Positions 1-7,888 of a stretch of 15,378 nt of DNA are shown piece after piece; position 1 is the stretch's first letter; each line of letters begins with the position of its first letter. A model generated the notes under the pieces. That model was not told the DNA's origin, did not search any database, and saw nothing but the letters and a program-made list of their open reading frames with translations. Made by a program: the position numbers and the translations under genes. Origin of the DNA: Bacteroidales bacterium UBA6192 (GTDB lineage: Bacteria; Bacteroidota; Bacteroidia; Bacteroidales; F082); contig DITE01000103.1 of assembly GCA_002422725.1 (NCBI GenBank), positions 20,592-35,969 on the forward strand, read 5' to 3'.

Positions 1-2285
1 ACTCTGAGTAAAATGGCCTGATCGATATAACGGGCAATTGCTTGCTGAGCTTCATCTGCTTTTTTGCCACGAATGTCAATCGACATCCTGAAGTCGGCCA
101 TTTTGTCATTCAACTGGTGAATCACACTGGCAGATGGCTTGCTAAACTTCTGATTGGCCTCCCAGGTCCTGATTTCAGCATACGTCGCCTGAATCAGCTT
201 GTCAATGGTTGTTCTCAGTTTTACTGAACCAAACAAAACAGTAGCTTGTTTTCCCTTTAATTCATCAATCTTTCCAATACTGTCCTGACCCTCAATTTTT
301 ACAAGGCTCCCTTGTTTTAATGGGCCAGTTGGTTTTTCGGAAGGAATGGATTTTTGCGATTTTACCATAAAGGTTTCAGGAGTATCTTCTTCCTTTCCTT
401 CGGAGAGAAGCGCATCCTTTGCCTTAGCAAGTTTCTCGCGTAAGTCGCGTGCAATTGCATTGTCTGCCTTGCTTTCCTTTATTTCCCTGATGGTGTTTTC
501 AATCAGTTTGTTTGAATTATCGAGCAGTTGCTGCGCTTTTTGTTTGGCTTCTTTAAGCATATCCTGCCGGCGGCTTTCAAGACTGCTGAGCAGGGTTTCA
601 TAACGGCTGACCAACGAGGCCAAAGTCTCGTCAGCAACTTTCAGATCAGTTTTTTTCTGGTCAATTATTTTTTTATCTACTTCCAGCTGAGCGAGTTGCT
701 TTTCGAAGTCGAGTTGAGTCTGGCTGATTTTTGAAGTTGCAACGGCAAGCACCTGCTCCGGGAAGCCTATTTTCCGCGCAATTTCAAATGCAAAGGAGCT
801 TCCCGGTTTTCCCGGACTTAATCTGAATAGCGGCTGCATAGCCAGGGAGTCATAAAGCATGGCTGCATTAAAAATTCCGGAGAATTTATCAGCCATCAGT
901 TTCAGGTTTGTATAGTGAGTGGTAATTATTCCAAAGCAGCCTTGTTCATTTAACTTTTCGAGACTGGCTTCGGCCATAGCACCTCCCAGTTGGGGTTCAG
1001 TTCCTGCACCAAATTCATCAATCAGTATAAGGGATTTATTATCGGCATGTTCAATGAAATGCCTGATATGAATAAGGTGTGAACTATAGGTGCTCAGGTC
1101 GTTTTCGAGGGATTGTTCATCACCAATCTCAAGAAAGATCTTACTGAAGATGCCTGCTTTTGAGTCTTCACTCACAGGGATAAGCAAACCGCACTGAAGC
1201 ATGTACTGAAGAAGTGCTGCAGTTTTCAGACACACAGATTTACCTCCGGCATTGGGACCACTAATGACCATTATCCGCTCTTCGCTATTGAGAGATATCT
1301 CCTGATCAACAATTTTACGACCTTGTTGCCTGAGTGCAAGCATTAACAATGGATGAATGGCTTTACGCCATTGAATAACAGGTTCATTGCTGAGTTCCGG
1401 TTTTACAGCGCCCATATCAATGGCCAGCAATGCTTTGGCCCTAACAAAATCTATGCGCCCAAGAAATTCATAATAGTTTAACAGATCAGGGATAAAAGGC
1501 CGCAGGAAATTAGAAAAGTCTATCAATATACGCGTGATTTCCTGCCTTTCTTCCACCCTGAGGTTCTGAATTTCGTTGTTGATCTCAAAAACCTCAGCTG
1601 GTTCAATATATACAGTATGGCCGGTAGCAGAAGTGTCGTGTACATATCCGGCCAGTTTGCGCTTGTTTGATGCCGGCAATGGAATCACCAGGCGGCCGTT
1701 GCGTATTGTCAATCCAGCATCATCCTGTGCTATGCCTTCACGTCTGGCTGCAGCCATAATCTGGTTTATGCGCCTGTCAACTCCAGATACCCGGCTGCCA
1801 ATTTCCTTACGAATGCTGAAAAGGTTGTCGCTGGCTTTGTCGCGGATTTCCGATTTATCATCCAGAATTTTGTCGATCTGCTTAATTATTGATTGATCTG
1901 GAATTTCGGCCAAAGCCATTTTATGAAGATAGGGGTAGCGTTCCTGATCGAGTTTTTGCAGATAGTGGATTATCCCGGTAATGGCAATGAGTGAGAGCCG
2001 CAGTTCGGACATGTGTTCAGGTTCAGTAAATGTGCCCGGAAGTCTGATACGAAGCAATTCTTCAGTTAAATCGTAATAATCCTGAGCAGGAAAGTTCCCA
2101 ACAAACCGGAGTAAGTAAAGCATTTCATCGGCAGAACCAATTAATTCGCTGATTTTTTCAAAGCCATCAGTAAATTCAGTCTGCCTGGCAAGTTCAGCTC
2201 CGCGGCTGCTCAGGCAATGTCGTTGCAGCATCTGACGGATTTGGTCAAATCCGGTTTTGATCTCAAAGCTATCGGGGTAAATCAC
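1..2285 (-). CDS. mutS2: Endonuclease MutS2, C-terminus cut by window edge
   Basis: MutS2 is a cytoplasmic MutS-family ATPase. Members are known for suppressing homologous recombination and, in Bacillus, for splitting collided ribosomes. 761 codons are visible. Walker A GPNAGGKS starts at residue 343 and Walker B LILIDEFGAGTEP has its Asp at 423. A Glu/Lys/Ala-rich coiled-coil stretch follows, then a KOW-like segment near 660-700 (GSLVKIEGQDSIGKIDELKG), and the Smr domain opens with IDIRG at 736-740. The rest of Smr, about 50-60 residues including the HGxG motif, lies beyond base 1. The start is taken as GTG at 2285, giving (M)IYPDSFEIKTGFDQIRQML, which fits the family N-terminus. A TTG at 2303 in the same frame would add six residues. 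The upstream TPR-CHAT stop is 27 nt away with no terminator between, so the two genes are probably cotranscribed. The family assignment is very secure; the start is less so. Confidence 0.95.
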   Translation of the reverse strand, partial: MIYPDSFEIKTGFDQIRQMLQRHCLSSRGAELARQTEFTDGFEKISELIGSADEMLYLLRFVGNFPAQDYYDLTEELLRIRLPGTFTEPEHMSELRLSLIAITGIIHYLQKLDQERYPYLHKMALAEIPDQSIIKQIDKILDDKSEIRDKASDNLFSIRKEIGSRVSGVDRRINQIMAAARREGIAQDDAGLTIRNGRLVIPLPASNKRKLAGYVHDTSATGHTVYIEPAEVFEINNEIQNLRVEERQEITRILIDFSNFLRPFIPDLLNYYEFLGRIDFVRAKALLAIDMGAVKPELSNEPVIQWRKAIHPLLMLALRQQGRKIVDQEISLNSEERIMVISGPNAGGKSVCLKTAALLQYMLQCGLLIPVSEDSKAGIFSKIFLEIGDEQSLENDLSTYSSHLIHIRHFIEHADNKSLILIDEFGAGTEPQLGGAMAEASLEKLNEQGCFGIITTHYTNLKLMADKFSGIFNAAMLYDSLAMQPLFRLSPGKPGSSFAFEIARKIGFPEQVLAVATSKISQTQLDFEKQLAQLEVDKKIIDQKKTDLKVADETLASLVSRYETLLSSLESRRQDMLKEAKQKAQQLLDNSNKLIENTIREIKESKADNAIARDLREKLAKAKDALLSEGKEEDTPETFMVKSQKSIPSEKPTGPLKQGSLVKIEGQDSIGKIDELKGKQATVLFGSVKLRTTIDKLIQATYAEIRTWEANQKFSKPSASVIHQLNDKMADFRMSIDIRGKKADEAQQAIARYIDQAILLR

Positions 2286-2312
2286 TTCTTTAATTTTCGG
2301 CAAAAATAGGCA

Positions 2313-5300
2313 TTAATCAGCAGAGGGAGGCAAAGTGTCCGTTTCAACTTTCAAAGCATGACTTCTTTTCCGGACAAAAACAGAAACAATAGAAACAATG
2401 GAAGCCAGTGCAATTACCAGGTAAAATATATTGAGCCAGATGGGTTTAAACAGTTTCATCGGACTGTAATCACCGATGGTAACATAAGCAGCCCAATAAT
2501 AGGGGTGAGATCTCAGCATATTTCCTTCGGCCAGCATATCGAGCTTGGCTTGCCGCAGCGCCTCATCTTTTGGCATGCCTTTGTCAAGGTATTGGTAAAA
2601 ACTTGTTACAATCTGCGCACTCGCCTGATCTTCAACCGACCACATCGTCATTACAATACTTGGAACACCAGCATATACAAAGCCACGAGCCAGATTCATG
2701 ATGCCTTCGCCTTTGAGCAGTTTTCCTGTTCCTGTATTGCATGCACTCAGCACAGCCAACCCTGCATTCAGTTCCATCCCAAACAGTTCATATGTGTTGA
2801 GCATGCCGTCATCAGTTGAATCAGCATCCTGATAGAACACAAGCTTCGAAAGCATGGGTTTCTCATTGTTGATCAGGGTGTGCATGGCGAAGTGAAGTAT
2901 ATTGTACTCCGAAGCAATGTTTTTAAAGGATTGCTCAGTTGCTTTTTCGCCCTTAAGCGTTTTCCCGGAGAGTACTTTTCTGATTTCACGTATCTCATTC
3001 TCAACTCCCGGAATGGGAAGCAGATATACTGTATTTCCGGTTTCATCAACAAAACCATCATCTTTCAGGTTGGTAAGATTCTGATATGATGGAGCCATTG
3101 CCAGTAAATTTTTAACTGGTCTTCGGGTGGCTTTCTGAAGGTCGGAGTATTGCAGTGCAGCCGAGGCGCTGTAACTGATGATATGATCATAGATAAGAAA
3201 GGGGAGGTTCCTGAAGTTCATGGTCGTGGTATCAGCCTGAGAAGTCAGAAGCATATCAAACGAAATGAATCCGATTTCGGCATCAGGAATTATGATCAGT
3301 TTTTTATCATCGTTGATGCTCTTGACCGGTTTAAGTAAGTCAAGGTACAATGAATGCGCAGCATTGACATACTTCAGATAGTCAGTTTTGCGAATACTTA
3401 ATAAATCGTTTGCAGTGGTTGAAGAGGTCAGCGTTCTTATGTTTTCTCTGAAGTCATTCCCTGTTTTATGTTTAATTACTTCAAACTTTTCCTGATTAAG
3501 TACAAAAATGTACAATAATGTATCGGTGAGTGCATACTCAATTAAAGTTCTGCCAGGCTCAAGATTCTGCTTTATATTTTCGATATCCAGAACAGGTTCC
3601 TTGTACTTAAGACTATAATAATCAGGATATACCCGCTCAAGAACTTTAATGAGACTGTCGTATCTTCCTTCAAGATCAAATGCCAGTGACTCCCAAAGCC
3701 TGATTCTGTCTTTGGCAGGTTCAGGTTTGAGTTGTTCTTCATAAATATATCTTGCATAGGAACTCAGCTCAAGTTTGAGTTTATTTTCAAGTTTGAGAAT
3801 ATTTTCAGGAATTTTTCCGTACTGCCTTGCTTCAACATCCATCATCGATGCCAGCAAAACTGCAGACTTTCCTTTGTCAGAATACCTGAAAGCCTCTTCA
3901 GCATAAAATGAATCATCAGTAATTTTATATAGCTCTGTGGCCACTTTCACTGCGTCGAGGTAAGTCTTTCGCTCATCTTCAGATATCAGTAACTTACTTT
4001 CTTCGTTCTGATACATTGAACGGAGTTTTTCCACTACTTTCACCGAAAGTTTGTAGGTCTCAAGACTATGTTGAAGCATGGGTATGTCATTTGATGACGC
4101 AGCCAGCGTAAATAATGCATTTGCCTTCCCGTTCAGGGCATTTATAAGGTAACGATCAGGAATAAGATCTTTTTCGGAGGGGTTGGTTGTGAAGTCTGCA
4201 GTATTGTAACTACTGATCAATGCAACGATTGCCCTTTGGTATTGGTCCAGCGCTTGTTTCGGATCAGGAGTGGCCATGTAATAGTGTCCAAGGTGCAGAT
4301 GATTATTAGAGACTTCCCGACTATCACTTCCATAATTTGCTATTGAACTTTTTAGAGCACTGCTGAACATTTTATATCCGAGGTCATCACGGTAGCTGCT
4401 CAATTGAAAGTAGCCATAACGGGTATAAAGCAACGCGGTTTCAGGATGGTCGGTGCCGAGCAGCTTATCGGCCAGAGTGATAGATTTTTTGTATAATTCA
4501 GCAGCTTTTTCAGGTTCGTCCATGGCAGCGTAAAGACTTGCCATATTGATATATGTTTTAATTACTGCCGGATTATTTTCGTCTGAGGGAATGCTGGCCT
4601 GATAATAACGAAGTGCATTGGCGAACTCTCCTTTCTTTTCGAGCACATAGCCAATGTTCATATTCAGCGAAAGAATAAGAGCATGTCCTTCATCAAAGTT
4701 TTTCTCGGCAATCGAAAGCGCCTTCCTGAAGTAACTTAATGCTTTTTCATAATCGGCCAGATGAACATATATTCCACCTTTGTTCATGTAAAGGCTGCTC
4801 AGGTCAATGTGCTCTGCACCCAATCTGTTGGTGAGAATGTTTTCTGCACGATCATAGTATAAAATAGCGTCATTTTCTTTATAGGCAAGTACAAGCAATC
4901 TTCCCATATTTAAGAATGACATTGCGAGCGATGGATCGTCTGGTTTTAAAATGCGTTCATTAATTTCAATGGATCGGTTGAAGGCTTCTCCTGCTTTTTC
5001 ATAATTGCCTTCCTGTGCATAAATTATGGCAGTGTTCTGAATAAACATGGCAAGGTCAGCATCATTGGGTTTTTTTCTCTTTAATTCGAGCTCATAAGCA
5101 CGGGTATATGCTGAAATGGCCTGCTGATAATTTCTGGTATGAAAATAGATATTTCCGGTAGCATTATAAGTCATTGCCAGAAGTGTGTCTTCTTTCCCGT
5201 TTGCCTGAATACGGGTTTCAATGCTGGTATTCAGTATCATCAGGGCGCTGTCGTAACTGCCTTTGTCCATTAGTAATACACCCTGTTTGTGTTTTATATC

Positions 5301-5696
5301 TGCCAGCAGACTTTTATTGGTATTTAGTTTTTCAAGCAGGGTGTTTTCTGCTGAGTGTATCAATTGCCTCGCATTGCTTCCATTACTTCTCACTCTTTCA
5401 ATATCAGCCATCCGGATTAGGGTATGTATATACCTATCCCAATTGTTGGTTTTCTGATAATTGCTTAAAGCCAGTTCAAAGTATTTATATGCGCTGTCGT
5501 ACTCAAAACTTTGATGAAACTGCTCGGCCAATTTAAAAAGGTCGGTATGGCTGCGGGTAACAATTTTTTTTTCAGGGCTCCTGGTGCTGTCTTTGTCTGT
5601 AATTTTGGTGCAGCTTACAGTAAAAAATGCCAGAACAAGGAGATGAAGAGCCTGTTTGAGATTCAAGGGTAAAAGTATATTACAATTTAATAGCAT
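2313..5696 (-). CDS. TPR-CHAT lipoprotein, putative caspase-like protease with C-terminal TM helix
   Basis: This 1127-residue protein combines tetratricopeptide repeats with a CHAT domain, a caspase/separase-fold cysteine protease family. The N-terminus is a lipoprotein signal: a hydrophobic stretch ending FFTVSC, with lipid-attachment Cys29. TPRs of the kinesin-light-chain spacing (about 40-42 residues) fill roughly residues 55-515, for example around LAMTYNATGNIYFHTRNYQQ. A helical linker leads to the CHAT domain (about 700-1080). The likely catalytic dyad is His939 in LHFAMH and Cys986 in LSACNTG. The family's closing motif HPYYWAAYVTIGD is present. A membrane helix follows (about 1086-1108) with RKR on its C-terminal side, so the bulk should be periplasmic and the tail cytoplasmic. 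The start at 5696 is chosen because it gives a clean lipoprotein signal and because a promoter at 5729-5761 overlaps the longer TTG-start alternative (5747). The substrate is unknown. A Lon-like or signalling role linked to the nearby sigma locus is inference only. Confidence 0.88.
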   Translation of the reverse strand: MLLNCNILLPLNLKQALHLLVLAFFTVSCTKITDKDSTRSPEKKIVTRSHTDLFKLAEQFHQSFEYDSAYKYFELALSNYQKTNNWDRYIHTLIRMADIERVRSNGSNARQLIHSAENTLLEKLNTNKSLLADIKHKQGVLLMDKGSYDSALMILNTSIETRIQANGKEDTLLAMTYNATGNIYFHTRNYQQAISAYTRAYELELKRKKPNDADLAMFIQNTAIIYAQEGNYEKAGEAFNRSIEINERILKPDDPSLAMSFLNMGRLLVLAYKENDAILYYDRAENILTNRLGAEHIDLSSLYMNKGGIYVHLADYEKALSYFRKALSIAEKNFDEGHALILSLNMNIGYVLEKKGEFANALRYYQASIPSDENNPAVIKTYINMASLYAAMDEPEKAAELYKKSITLADKLLGTDHPETALLYTRYGYFQLSSYRDDLGYKMFSSALKSSIANYGSDSREVSNNHLHLGHYYMATPDPKQALDQYQRAIVALISSYNTADFTTNPSEKDLIPDRYLINALNGKANALFTLAASSNDIPMLQHSLETYKLSVKVVEKLRSMYQNEESKLLISEDERKTYLDAVKVATELYKITDDSFYAEEAFRYSDKGKSAVLLASMMDVEARQYGKIPENILKLENKLKLELSSYARYIYEEQLKPEPAKDRIRLWESLAFDLEGRYDSLIKVLERVYPDYYSLKYKEPVLDIENIKQNLEPGRTLIEYALTDTLLYIFVLNQEKFEVIKHKTGNDFRENIRTLTSSTTANDLLSIRKTDYLKYVNAAHSLYLDLLKPVKSINDDKKLIIIPDAEIGFISFDMLLTSQADTTTMNFRNLPFLIYDHIISYSASAALQYSDLQKATRRPVKNLLAMAPSYQNLTNLKDDGFVDETGNTVYLLPIPGVENEIREIRKVLSGKTLKGEKATEQSFKNIASEYNILHFAMHTLINNEKPMLSKLVFYQDADSTDDGMLNTYELFGMELNAGLAVLSACNTGTGKLLKGEGIMNLARGFVYAGVPSIVMTMWSVEDQASAQIVTSFYQYLDKGMPKDEALRQAKLDMLAEGNMLRSHPYYWAAYVTIGDYSPMKLFKPIWLNIFYLVIALASIVSIVSVFVRKRSHALKVETDTLPPSAD

Positions 5697-5728
5697 TTGA
5701 GGGTGCGGAGTTAAATCCTGCCATGGTA

Positions 5729-5761
5729 CAAATGTAAAAAAATACAATTACAGATTACAAG
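5729..5761 (-). promoter_or_regulatory. Putative Bacteroidota-type promoter of TPR-CHAT gene
   Basis: On the minus strand, TACATTTG (5736-5729) matches the -7 consensus TAnnTTTG exactly. It is preceded after 21 nt by CTTG (5761-5758), one mismatch from the -33 TTTG. Transcription would begin near 5722, giving a leader of about 26 nt to the ATG at 5696. This argues against translation from 5747. Confidence 0.6.
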
Positions 5762-5912
5762 TTCTTTGGATTATTTTTTAACTGAAAGGCGGTAGTATCT
5801 AACTTTCGGAAAAATAGACTCAGTTTTACGTACAATAGTGTTTCCAGATAGAAATCAATCAGGGTATTCACCCAGAGTTTACTTCAGATAAATTATATGT
5901 AGTTATATGGTT

Positions 5913-5947
5913 AAAAATAAAACAGGGGGCTCGTCAGCCCCCTGTTT
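5913..5947 (-). terminator. Rho-independent terminator of the dockerin/T9SS gene
   Basis: A perfect 12-bp stem pairs 5920-5931 with 5936-5947 around a 4-nt loop. It is GC-rich at the core (CAGGGGGCT / AGCCCCCTG). On the minus strand it is followed by TTATTTTTAA. It sits about 22 nt after the stop codon of the 5969-7201 gene and separates it from the TPR-CHAT transcript. Confidence 0.9.
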
Positions 5948-5968
5948 ACCACAAAACCAGCATGATTA

Positions 5969-7201
5969 TTAACGTGTAATGATCATTCTTTTAGTTTCAT
6001 TGATTGAAATTCTTCCACTTGTTTTAAGTGTATAGTAATATATTCCCGGCTCAAGCCCCTCACTGTCGAATCGGAGAGAATGAATGCCGTTATTTTCCGG
6101 ACTGTCAATCAACACTCTGATGAGTTGCCCCATCTGATTATAGAGGCTGATGTTTACTTTCCCATCGACCGGGATTGAATAATCAATTGTGGTAATTCCT
6201 CTGAAAGGATTGGGGTAGTTCATTCCAAGATAATTTTCCGTCTGGGTGAGTATTGGCAGACTGAAACGTGTTGCAATCTCATTGCTGTTTTGATCACAGA
6301 AATGGCTGGTAGGATCAACCTTGAATTTTATTTCACTACCATCATAAAAGCCGGTTGTGTTTCCGCTGATTACCAGAATAGGTAATTCGGAATCGATCGG
6401 GGTATTATCAACAGACTCATTAATCCAGCCTATTCGTATTTGCCCGTTTTTAATAACTGCCATTATTTCGCCCAACTGACTGGTAATGTTACTGATGTTT
6501 ACCATGTTTGCAGGGTAATTGATAATTAAACCCATGGCAGATGCTTCTATGATATCAGTTGCAAAAATCTCAACACTGAAGTCATTGCTTATTGGTTTTT
6601 GTGTGTATTTAACCATAGATTCAGCCAAATCGCGGGTGGTAGGAACAAAGGTTCCGTTTACATCTCCCGAGCTTGAACCTCCTACTGTAGGTACATTGGT
6701 TAGGGTTTTTAATTCAGTATAAGTATGTTCAATGTTTTGTAACGTCATAAATACCCATGGATGTCCAGAGTTAAAGGGAATGCCCTGCATGTGCCAGTCT
6801 ACTATGGCGTCATAATCAGCCCATGTAATTTGGCTATCAAAATCAACATCAGCCGCAAGCTGCTCAAATTCATCTAGTTGTTGATTACCTCTCAGGTGAT
6901 GTTTTATTTTATTTGCATCAGCCATATTGATACCACCAGCCATGATGTCGGTAGATGCTTCTATAGAATAAATACCGGTTGGTACTTCTGAAAAACTATA
7001 GGAGCCACTAAGATCAGTTGCTGTAACGCCTGCAATATATCCATTCGAGTCTATCAGAGTGACTGTTACCTGGGAAATGGGTTTGTTGTTGTTGAGGTGA
7101 TACAGGACCTTACCAGTTAATTCGTTCTGAGCAAAAGACTGCCCGTTAATAAACAGAGCAACTGTTAGCATCATTAAAATTTTTTTTGTAAAATTTTTCA
7201 T
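5969..7201 (-). CDS. Secreted dockerin/cohesin-like protein with T9SS type A sorting domain
   Basis: This is a 410-residue exported protein. A Sec signal peptide (1 to about 24, ending QSFAQ) is followed by a carboxypeptidase-regulatory-like beta domain (about 27-83, ELTGKVLYHLNNNKPISQV). Next is a dockerin type I pair (84-140): the first loop is degenerate (TDIMAGGINMAD), while the second has canonical calcium ligands D118, D120, D122 and D129. A GDVNGTF segment follows at 179-185, then a cohesin-like beta domain (about 205-315). The C-terminus, from NYPNPF at 328 to ETKRMIITR, is a T9SS type A sorting domain (CTD), which in this phylum directs export through the outer membrane with surface attachment or release. 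It is a single-gene unit with its own terminator, transcribed divergently from the sigma gene. The dockerin need not mean a cellulosome: in T9SS proteins such modules are common and often of unknown use. The ligand is unknown. Confidence 0.88.
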   Translation of the reverse strand: MKNFTKKILMMLTVALFINGQSFAQNELTGKVLYHLNNNKPISQVTVTLIDSNGYIAGVTATDLSGSYSFSEVPTGIYSIEASTDIMAGGINMADANKIKHHLRGNQQLDEFEQLAADVDFDSQITWADYDAIVDWHMQGIPFNSGHPWVFMTLQNIEHTYTELKTLTNVPTVGGSSSGDVNGTFVPTTRDLAESMVKYTQKPISNDFSVEIFATDIIEASAMGLIINYPANMVNISNITSQLGEIMAVIKNGQIRIGWINESVDNTPIDSELPILVISGNTTGFYDGSEIKFKVDPTSHFCDQNSNEIATRFSLPILTQTENYLGMNYPNPFRGITTIDYSIPVDGKVNISLYNQMGQLIRVLIDSPENNGIHSLRFDSEGLEPGIYYYTLKTSGRISINETKRMIITR

Positions 7202-7342
7202 TTTTTCACGGGGTTTTGTTGTTAATAATCGGGTTTGTTTGTGGTTATTTTTTCGTTTTTTGATTTTGGAATCAAAAATTAAACAGATCAGCTGTGGTGT
7301 TATTTTGTAAATTATTACGGGGTTTTCATTTCCCGGAATAAC

Positions 7343-7372
7343 TTTGAAAAAATCCTTTGGATTTTATTCAAA
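7343..7372. promoter_or_regulatory. Stem-loop in the leader of the T9SS gene
   Basis: TTTGAAAAAATCC (7343-7355) pairs with GGATTTTATTCAAA (7359-7372) around a 3-nt loop with one bulged base. It lies inside the predicted 5' leader of the 5969-7201 gene, about 140-170 nt before its start. No run of U follows on either strand, so it is not an obvious terminator. It may be an mRNA-stabilising hairpin or an operator. Confidence 0.45.
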
Positions 7373-7412
7373 AGAACCAAAATCCTTTTTCAATCAACTT
7401 TTTTTCTTGCCG

Positions 7413-7442
7413 CAAAGCTAAAATTATTGCTAAGAGTACAAG
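7413..7442 (-). promoter_or_regulatory. Putative promoter of the T9SS gene
   Basis: On the minus strand, TAGCTTTG (7420-7413) matches TAnnTTTG exactly, and CTTG (7442-7439) stands 18 nt upstream as a near -33 box. It implies a leader of roughly 200 nt. It is the only TAnnTTTG match found upstream of 7201 in this orientation. The bipartite element at 7459-7490 lies 16 nt further upstream. Confidence 0.45.
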
Positions 7443-7458
7443 AGTCACTTATTCAACA

Positions 7459-7490
7459 CTTTATCCGGAAACTTTAAAAAGGTAATACCA
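7459..7490 (-). promoter_or_regulatory. Bipartite 32-bp element, copy facing the T9SS gene
   Basis: Read on the minus strand it is block TGGTATTACCTTTTT, a 6-bp spacer (AAAGTT), then block TCCGGATAAAG. It is identical in both blocks to the copy at 7847-7878 and has the same orientation relative to its downstream gene. Each block holds a small palindrome (GGTATTACC around a central base, and TCCGGA). It may be an ECF-type promoter or an activator site. The match is seen directly; its function is inferred. Confidence 0.6.
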
Positions 7491-7846
7491 ATTAAGTGAA
7501 AAATTTATCATTTATTTTTTAACATATTCTTAACTATCAGTAAATCAGGCGTATAAACTTTAGAAAAAAAATCATATAGATTTGTTTTTTTTGCGTTTTA
7601 TATTTTTAACAGACCTAAAATGCAGTATTTTTGAGAAATTATTGAGAAACACGGATTACTTTTAAACCGGAATGCTATTATTATAGGATTAAAGAGGTTA
7701 AGATTCAGTCCGGATTGTTGTTATTACAAACTGAGAATAGTGAACTTGGTTTTAATCTGATTAAATGTTTTAAGATGTTCAAATACAGCAAATTAACAAG
7801 AATATGAGGATTGTTGATAACTCTTTTCTCAAAAAAAGTGATGAAA

Positions 7847-7878
7847 TGGTATTACCTTTTTGTTAAATCCGGATAAAG
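7847..7878 (+). promoter_or_regulatory. Bipartite 32-bp element, copy facing the sigma gene
   Basis: The order is block TGGTATTACCTTTTT (7847-7861), spacer GTTAAA (7862-7867), block TCCGGATAAAG (7868-7878). It ends 10 nt before the sigma ATG. If the first block holds a -35 and the second a -10, their spacing is compatible with an ECF promoter and would give a very short leader, consistent with autoregulation. The spacer differs from the other copy at all six positions while the blocks are identical. Confidence 0.6.
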
Positions 7879-7888
7879 TAACAGAATT

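Larger units (their letters stand above)
7202..7888. other. Divergent 687-nt intergenic region, AT-rich, regulatory
   Basis: No credible gene lies here. It holds a stem-loop (7343-7372), a putative promoter for the T9SS gene (7413-7442) and two inverted copies of a 32-bp bipartite element (7459-7490 and 7847-7878). Two exact plus-strand TAnnTTTG octamers that could serve the sigma gene occur at TAGATTTG (7577-7584) and TATTTTTG (7626-7633). Neither has a TTTG at the expected -33 distance, so both are weak. The short phrase GAGAAA is repeated at 7633-7650. Confidence 0.7.

Noticed and set aside
2358..2819. 153-codon plus-strand frame inside the TPR-CHAT gene
   Set aside because: Antisense to the conserved CHAT domain, with no recognisable domain or promoter.
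7775..7866. Two tiny frames (10 and 20 codons) overlapping as ATGA before the sigma gene, a possible leader peptide
   Set aside because: Very short, low-complexity, running into the bipartite element, and probably upstream of the sigma transcript start.
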